DNA of 64,000 nucleotides from Fictibacillus aquaticus (GTDB taxonomy: Bacteria > Bacillota > Bacilli > Bacillales > Fictibacillaceae), in NCBI RefSeq assembly GCF_002245695.1, contig NZ_NOII01000001.1, positions 930,001 through 994,000 on the forward strand, in the 5' to 3' direction. The position numbers were made by a program, and so were the translations under genes. Shown here in pieces: positions 59,240-64,000 of this stretch (position 1 is its first letter; every line of letters begins with the position of its first letter). Under the pieces are notes generated by a model. That model saw nothing but the letters and a program-made list of their open reading frames with translations. It searched no databases and was not told where the DNA came from.

Positions 59240-59309
59240 GGGGGTACGGTACTATGATACAACAATATCCGCTGTAATACAGTTTCTTGATATCGAGTAC
59301 CGTACCCCT
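59240..59309. repeat. 67-bp palindromic element, copy 5
   Basis: Perfect 13-bp arms GGGGTACGGTACT (59241-59253) and its inverse (59296-59308) with weaker pairing further in. The centre has GCTGTAATAC. It lies between divergent yvbH-like and Usp genes. Confidence 0.9.
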
Positions 59310-59414
59310 CAAAAGAATTTTTACACTTTGTGAGAGTTGTCACATACACTGCACTTGCCACGCGCTATAGTAAAGGTGTAAAGACCATTAGCCAATTTGA
59401 GGAGGATGTTAATC

Positions 59415-59855
59415 ATGACTGTTTTTTCCCGGATTGTAGTAGCTTACGATGGATCAGAATTAAGCAAGATGGCATTGAACCAAGCCGTTAATCTTGTAAA
59501 AGAAATACCCGCTAGCGAGCTTCATGTTCTTACTGTGTATGAGCCTCAATATGCTGTGGCATATGCCACTCCGTATTACACAGAAAACAACGGCGATTAC
59601 GACAGGATGCTTGAACGTGACGAAAAGCTGAAGGTTATAAAGGATCAGCTGTCTGTGGAAATAAGCAATCCTGTTCACACGTATTCCGTTCAAGGGCATT
59701 CTGGAAATGAAATCGTAAAATACGCAAACGAAAAGGACGCGGACCTGATCGTTATCGGCAGCCGTGGTCTAAGCAACTTGAAAGAACTTTTCCTCGGCAG
59801 CTGCAGCCACTATGTGGTGCAAAAAGCTACATGCCCGGTCTTTATCATTAAATAA
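59415..59855 (+). CDS. Universal stress protein (UspA family)
   Basis: A 146-residue Usp-fold protein. It begins FSRIVVAYDGSELSKMALNQA and ends with the ATP-binding motif DLIVIGSRGLSNLKELFLGSCSHYVVQKATCPVFII, in which the G-2x-G-9x-G-S pattern is intact. A nucleotide-binding stress role is expected; Gly-Ser-Arg-Gly suggests an ATP-binding Usp. GAGGAGG precedes the ATG at 59415. It is flanked by palindromic repeats on both sides. Confidence 0.9.
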   Translation: MTVFSRIVVAYDGSELSKMALNQAVNLVKEIPASELHVLTVYEPQYAVAYATPYYTENNGDYDRMLERDEKLKVIKDQLSVEISNPVHTYSVQGHSGNEIVKYANEKDADLIVIGSRGLSNLKELFLGSCSHYVVQKATCPVFIIK

Positions 59856-59871
59856 CCCACTTTCTTACTGG

Positions 59872-59905
59872 ACCGCCTGCTTCCCTCGCAGGCGGATTTT
59901 TATTT
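59872..59905 (+). terminator. Usp gene terminator
   Basis: A CCGCCTGC/GCAGGCGG stem followed by ATTTTTATTTT. Confidence 0.8.
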
Positions 59906-59920
59906 TCTACGGTTCTTTTT

Positions 59921-59991
59921 TGGGGGTACGGTACCATTCATCAATTTATGGCTGTTTAACAGTGTTTTGAGGGAATGGTACCGTACCCCCA
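59921..59991. repeat. 67-bp palindromic element, copy 6
   Basis: Perfect arms TGGGGGTACGGTACCATTC (59921-59939) and its inverse (59973-59991) enclose a 33-bp centre with GCTGTTTAACAG. It lies between converging Usp and fabI genes. Confidence 0.92.
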
Positions 59992-60003
59992 GTTTATGTC
60001 CCT

Positions 60004-60040
60004 AAAAAAGAAGACAGCTCATGAACGAGCTGTCTTCTTT
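60004..60040 (-). terminator. fabI terminator
   Basis: An AAAGAAGACAGCTC/GAGCTGTCTTCTTT stem followed by TTT on the minus strand. Confidence 0.85.
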
Positions 60041-60043
60041 GCT

Positions 60044-60823
60044 TTATCCCATAATGTTGAAGCCTGAGTCTACATAGATAATTTCGCCGGTTACACCGCG
60101 AGATAGGTGGCTCATTAATGACAACGTCATGTCACCGACTTCTTCCTGCGTTACATTGCGGCGCAGTGGTGCTGTTTCTTCGATCTTATGCAGTATCGTG
60201 TTGAACGACGGGATTCCCTTTGCAGCAAGTGTACGTACAGCACCAGCAGAAACAGCGTTCACACGAATATCGTCTTTCCCAAGATCTTCAGCTAAATAGC
60301 GGACACTTGCTTCAAGTGAAGCTTTTGCGATACCCATCAAGTTATAGCCAGGAACAACGCGTTCTGCACCGAGGTAGCTCATTGTGATGATGGATCCGCC
60401 CTCTGTCATGAACTCGCGAGCTTCACGCGCTACAGCGATTAATGAGTATGCACTTGTGTCTTGAGCGAACGCATAACCGTCACGAGATGTTTCGATGAAC
60501 GCTCCTTTAAGATCCTCAGACTTTGCATGAGCAACAGAGTGAACAATTCCGTGGATGACACCGACACGCGCCCCGATTTCCTGGAACGCCGATTTGATAC
60601 TTTCGTCATTGTTTACGTCGCATTGTACGATTGCTTTTGCCTCAAAACCTTCTGAGTTCAGAGCTTTTTCAAGCTTTGCTGCAGAACGCTCCTGACGGTA
60701 AGTGAAAATTAAGTTCACTCCAGCTTTTTGCAAAGATTTTGCCACACCCCATGCAAGGCTTCGTTCGTTAGCCACACCCATGATTACAATATTCTTATCT
60801 TTTAATTTCAGTAAGTCTTCCAT
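60044..60823 (-). CDS. fabI: Enoyl-ACP reductase FabI
   Basis: This 259-residue short-chain dehydrogenase carries out the last reduction of each fatty-acid elongation cycle and is the triclosan target. IVIMGVANERSLAWGVAKSL binds NAD(P)H, MSYLGAERVVPGYNLMGIAKASLE contains the catalytic Tyr-x6-Lys, and IRVNAVSAGAVRTLAAKGI follows. AGGAATG lies before the ATG. No FapR site was recognised with confidence in the upstream 100 bp, where a palindromic repeat is found instead. Confidence 0.95.
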   Translation of the reverse strand: MEDLLKLKDKNIVIMGVANERSLAWGVAKSLQKAGVNLIFTYRQERSAAKLEKALNSEGFEAKAIVQCDVNNDESIKSAFQEIGARVGVIHGIVHSVAHAKSEDLKGAFIETSRDGYAFAQDTSAYSLIAVAREAREFMTEGGSIITMSYLGAERVVPGYNLMGIAKASLEASVRYLAEDLGKDDIRVNAVSAGAVRTLAAKGIPSFNTILHKIEETAPLRRNVTQEEVGDMTLSLMSHLSRGVTGEIIYVDSGFNIMG

Positions 60824-60920
60824 CAGTCATTCCTCCAATACCATTCTCTACTGCTATCTTAACATTAAAATTAAACACTTGCTATTATTACCTGGTCTTA
60901 ATACACGTAATATTACTTTT

Positions 60921-60987
60921 GGGGTACGGTACCATTCAAGATTAATCGGCTGTACATAAGAAAACTTGATAAATGGTACCGTACCCC
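60921..60987. repeat. 67-bp palindromic element, copy 7
   Basis: Perfect 16-bp arms GGGGTACGGTACCATT (60921-60936) and its inverse (60972-60987) with a centre containing GGCTGTACATAA. It lies about 100 bp upstream of fabI. Confidence 0.9.
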
Positions 60988-61032
60988 ACCCCCCTCAACT
61001 CGGTTTCCCAAACCCGAGTTCTCCAAACAAAC

Positions 61033-61068
61033 AAAAAAGCCATCCCCAGCTAAAAGCCGGGGATGGCT
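61033..61068 (-). terminator. ltaS terminator
   Basis: AGCCATCCCC(GGC)/(GCT)GGGGATGGCT followed by TTTTTG on the minus strand. Confidence 0.85.
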
Positions 61069-61075
61069 GATCGTT

Positions 61076-63010
61076 TTATTCTTTTTCTGGATTGTTGTAA
61101 TTGTACTTGGAGCGGTCCACTTTCTTAAAGCCTTTTGGCTTGTGGAAGCGGAGCAAGTCTCCTTGTACTACTTTATCAGACAGCTTAAGTTTCGTTTCTA
61201 CTTGTTCTTCTGTCTGAGTGATCATTTCGTTTTTCTGAACCGGCTCACCTGTGACAGTGTTGAAATACTTGCCGTTAATGCCTGTTACTTCTGGTGTTAC
61301 AAAGTTTCCGTTACGGAATGGAACTACTTGCTGGTGCTGTGGTGACAATAAGTCTGTTCCAAACTGTACATAATCCTTCGTATCGATGCCAAGAAGGTGC
61401 ATGAGCGTTGGCATTAGGTCAATCTGACCGCCGTACTGGTGCTTCACGCCGCCTTCCATTCCTGGGACACGGATCATGAGCGGCACTCGCTGAAGCTGTG
61501 CGTTTTCAAATGAGCCGACTTCTTTGCCCAATACCTTGCTCATCGCGTCGTTATGGTTCTCTGAAATACCATAGTGATCACCATACATGACAATAACAGA
61601 ATTATCGTAAAGACCAGTTTCCTTCAAGTAGTTCATGAAGCCTTCTACAGATTCATCTTGATAGCGGGCCGTTTGGAAGTAACGGTCAACTGAACCGTCT
61701 CCTGTCGTATGAGGACCAATTGTCGCCTCTTCCTCAGAAATTGGATATGGGAAGTGGTGAGACACTGTGATGAACTTAGAATAGAAAGGCTGCTTCATGT
61801 TCTCAAGCATCGGCTTGGACTGCTCGAAGAATGGCTTATCTTTTAAGCCGTAGTTTTGTACGTCTTTTTCATTCATGTCATACCAGCCAGCATCAAAGAA
61901 GTTGTCATAGCCGAATGACTTGTACGCTTCATCACGGTTCCAGAACGTTTTATTGTTACCGTGGAACACAGCTGATTCATACCCTTTCTGCCCTAGTATA
62001 GCTGGAGCAGCTTGGTACGTGTTGCCTCCATTCGTAGTGAAGGCAGAGCCTTGCGGTAATCCAAATAGAGAGTTTTCAAGCATGAACTCCGCATCAGATG
62101 TTTTACCTTGACCAGTCTGATGGAAGAAATTATCAAAGTACATCGTGTTCTTATCTTTTACAAAAGAGTTCAGATAAGGCGTTACTTCTTCGCCATTTAA
62201 CTTATAGTCGATCATGAAATTCTGCATTGACTCCAGGTGAATGTAGATCACATTCATGCCTTTCGCCTTGCCGAATGTCTTCGGATCTGGTTTTGCATAC
62301 ATCGAGTTCTCGTAGTTCAGAACGTCAGTCAGGTCACTCGTATCAGCAGAAGCCTTTTGAGCGTTTGTTCTCATGTTCTGAACAGCATCATAAATCGTGT
62401 AGTTATAAGCACCTAAATACTTCACAAGATAGTTGCGGTCAAATGTTCTAGTTAAAAGCTGCGGGCGGTCGATCTCAGCCAGTGCAACGTTTGTAAGAAG
62501 CAGTACAACCGCAGAAACGAAAACAAGTCGGCGCTTGCGTTTGTTTAATGAAATAGCTGCAGGCTTTGCAATTTTTGCAAAAACAAGAATACCAATAATG
62601 ATTGTATCCAAGAAAAACAGAACGTCATAGCCTTTCAGCAATTCGAAAATACTGCCTCCAAGGCTTCCGAAGTTATCTGTCTGGGTCAATGTTGGCAGCG
62701 TGATAAAGTCGTTGAAGAATCTGTAATATACGATATTGGCGTATAAAATAAAGGACAATAGAAAATTAATAATAAACAGCCCGATATACGCCCTGCGCCC
62801 CTTCAAATACAAAGCCAGTCCTAAAAATAGAACCGCGGAACCGGCTGGGTTAAAGAAGAGCAAGAATTTCTGCATTCCATTTTCAATACCTAAATTAAAC
62901 GATGTCAAGTAGGCCGCATATGTTTTTGCCCAGAAAAGCGCGACGGCAAAAATGAAAAAACCAAGATGCTTGTTCAAGACATGCTGGCCTTTATTCCAAA
63001 ACTTATTCAA
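61076..63010 (-). CDS. ltaS: Lipoteichoic acid synthase LtaS
   Basis: A 644-residue membrane phosphoglycerol transferase that polymerises glycerol phosphate from phosphatidylglycerol into lipoteichoic acid. Five N-terminal spans (about 15-195) are followed by the extracellular sulfatase-like domain: MNVIYIHLESMQNFMID with the metal-binding Glu, HQTGQGKTSDAEFMLENSLF with the catalytic Thr, and MYGDHYGISENH with the Asp-His metal ligands. Translation starts at TTG after GAGGTGAT; a GTG three codons earlier is inside that site. It is monocistronic. Confidence 0.93.
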   Translation of the reverse strand: MNKFWNKGQHVLNKHLGFFIFAVALFWAKTYAAYLTSFNLGIENGMQKFLLFFNPAGSAVLFLGLALYLKGRRAYIGLFIINFLLSFILYANIVYYRFFNDFITLPTLTQTDNFGSLGGSIFELLKGYDVLFFLDTIIIGILVFAKIAKPAAISLNKRKRRLVFVSAVVLLLTNVALAEIDRPQLLTRTFDRNYLVKYLGAYNYTIYDAVQNMRTNAQKASADTSDLTDVLNYENSMYAKPDPKTFGKAKGMNVIYIHLESMQNFMIDYKLNGEEVTPYLNSFVKDKNTMYFDNFFHQTGQGKTSDAEFMLENSLFGLPQGSAFTTNGGNTYQAAPAILGQKGYESAVFHGNNKTFWNRDEAYKSFGYDNFFDAGWYDMNEKDVQNYGLKDKPFFEQSKPMLENMKQPFYSKFITVSHHFPYPISEEEATIGPHTTGDGSVDRYFQTARYQDESVEGFMNYLKETGLYDNSVIVMYGDHYGISENHNDAMSKVLGKEVGSFENAQLQRVPLMIRVPGMEGGVKHQYGGQIDLMPTLMHLLGIDTKDYVQFGTDLLSPQHQQVVPFRNGNFVTPEVTGINGKYFNTVTGEPVQKNEMITQTEEQVETKLKLSDKVVQGDLLRFHKPKGFKKVDRSKYNYNNPEKE

Positions 63011-63205
63011 TGTTATCACCTCAAATTACTCTATTAAATAACTTACAAAAATTACAAACGAACAACACGTTATCCATTATATACTACTCGTTATCGTATT
63101 ACCTAATGATAAATATGTGACACTTTACATATTCTTCTTTTCAAATTGCCCGATAAATGGCTGTGTTAAACATGACGAGCATACTGATAATTTTTACTCT
63201 GCCAT

Positions 63206-63240
63206 AAAAAAAATCCCGGAACGTTTTGATGTCCAGGATT
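63206..63240 (-). terminator. Terminator of the GNAT gene at the right end
   Basis: An imperfect AATCCTGGAC/GTTCCGGGATT hairpin followed by seven or more T on the minus strand. The rest of 63011-63288 shows no gene. Confidence 0.65.
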
Positions 63241-63288
63241 CTCATTATAACCATTTCTTCAGAATTGTAAAGAGTATATAGATGTAAA

Positions 63289-63972
63289 TTAGCCCCAAAT
63301 AGTTTGATGATTTTTAAACGGATTGCGCCATTCCATCAGCATCCCATTATCACCGGATTCTTCATCATCCAGATAATTTTTGACGAGTGCCAGCGGCGTC
63401 CTGCCGCATTTTAGCAAAAAAGAGATCACGGGATCCTTCATCTCCCCAGCCACAACTCTTTCTATATATTGTTCTGGCGATAACGAATCCATATAACGAT
63501 GATATCCTGGCATCCTGCCGCCGCCAAGCAGCCGGTCCAGGTTCAGATGCACGACACAATCATACATGGACTGCATGAGAGCAGCGCCAAGTTTTAAATG
63601 ACGGTAAGCGGGCCTGACACCGATATCGACAACATAAAGGGTGTTGCCGTCTGGTTCATGATTTCGAATATAGCCGGAATCAGTGATCTCTTCCCAAGTA
63701 TGATCGGCATGATTCGGATCAAAAGTGACAATAAGACCGGTCATTGATCCGGCAACCACTCCGTCTACCTCGACACAAAGTGCGCCTTCTGAAAAAAGCG
63801 TGACGTGATTTGTCAGCTGTACTTCGTTCCAGAGGAGATCAGGAGGAAACGGAGGCGGAAAGCATTCCCGCTGAATCGTGATGAGTGCATCAAAATCCTT
63901 TTCATTGTAGTTCCGGATTACCGCATTATGCGAACGTCCTTCATGATACAAATAAAATTCTTTGCGGTACAT
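63289..63972 (-). CDS. GNAT-family N-acetyltransferase
   Basis: A 227-residue acetyltransferase. The fold begins AVIRNYNEKDFDALITIQRECFPPPFPPD, the acetyl-CoA site is YVVDIGVRPAYRHLKLGAALMQSMYD, and a C-terminal extension (GGGRMPGYHRYMDSLSPEQYIERVVAGEMKDPVISFLLKCGR) resembles the GNAT half of the YhcX/nitrilase fusion proteins. Here the nitrilase half is absent. The substrate is unknown. GGAGGTG lies nine bases before the ATG. Confidence 0.8.
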   Translation of the reverse strand: MYRKEFYLYHEGRSHNAVIRNYNEKDFDALITIQRECFPPPFPPDLLWNEVQLTNHVTLFSEGALCVEVDGVVAGSMTGLIVTFDPNHADHTWEEITDSGYIRNHEPDGNTLYVVDIGVRPAYRHLKLGAALMQSMYDCVVHLNLDRLLGGGRMPGYHRYMDSLSPEQYIERVVAGEMKDPVISFLLKCGRTPLALVKNYLDDEESGDNGMLMEWRNPFKNHQTIWG

Positions 63973-64000
63973 GCTTCCGACACCTCCGAAAATTGTAGAA

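Noticed and set aside
43916-60987. The spaced repeats considered as a CRISPR array.
   Set aside because: The copies are kilobases apart, are inverted repeats, have no uniform spacers, and there are no cas genes.

Overview
The window is a chromosomal segment of a low-GC, Gram-positive, endospore-forming member of the Bacillaceae. The evidence is sigma-A-type promoters with strong AGGAGG ribosome-binding sites, riboswitch and T-box leaders, U-tailed terminators, a YteA-type sporulation protein, LtaS, RsbR-type STAS protein, and bacillolysin and subtilisin exoproteases. The exact genus cannot be fixed from the sequence alone; Fictibacillus or a near relative is a guess. No rRNA, tRNA, CRISPR array, transposase or intact prophage was seen.

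Layout. 0-3.7 kb: end of a DUF1206 membrane protein, an Fsr-like exporter, and an ArsR regulator / small protein / clpP operon. 3.9-6.4 kb: a thiD-thiM-thiE salvage operon under a TPP riboswitch. 6.7-15.7 kb: an IDEAL protein, a SEC-C protein, the SteT permease, a YdeP-type molybdoenzyme with FdhD, an NTP pyrophosphohydrolase, YkvI and a diguanylate cyclase. 15.9-24.8 kb: small hypotheticals, a lone holin, an orphan FlgM-like protein, a purine permease, an NlpC/P60 hydrolase, YteA and an HD-GYP phosphodiesterase. 24.8-31.3 kb: neutral protease, amino acid permease, M50 protease and YkfC-like peptidase. 31.3-37.6 kb: aromatic biosynthesis, with a T-box-controlled aroC-aroB-tyrA-aroA operon facing away from chorismate mutase/DAHP synthase. 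38.5-41.8 kb: proC-proB-proA. 42-51.7 kb: LLM oxidoreductase, a SAM-riboswitch unit, MscS channel, RsbR paralogue, COG0523 GTPase, intracellular and extracellular subtilases and a VanY-type carboxypeptidase. 51.9-54.5 kb: a TetR-controlled ABC exporter. 54.6-64 kb: MFS exporter, NrnB, DinB-like, YvbH-like, Usp, FabI, LtaS and a GNAT protein.

The most unusual signal is a dispersed family of palindromic DNA elements. Each has arms with the core GGGGTACGGTACC and its inverse GGTACCGTACCCC. Seven long copies span 66-69 bp, with a loosely conserved GCTGT-type centre; two short copies span 35-38 bp. There are also derivatives, a cluster of tandem cores at 47.5 kb, solo cores inside thiM and aroB, and a composite 3'-UTR version shared by proA and a distant gene. 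Bases outside the core differ between copies but stay complementary within each copy, so the inverted-repeat structure itself is being kept.

Two other signals stand out. A complete SAM-I riboswitch, with its own promoter, anti-terminator and terminator, controls only a 52-codon FbpA-like gene. A six-unit tandem array of GTGCC sites spaced about 20 bp apart lies between yndM and proA. Several palindromic operators (ispA promoter, LLM oxidoreductase promoter, ABC exporter, small-protein promoter at 42.1 kb) suggest further local regulators.
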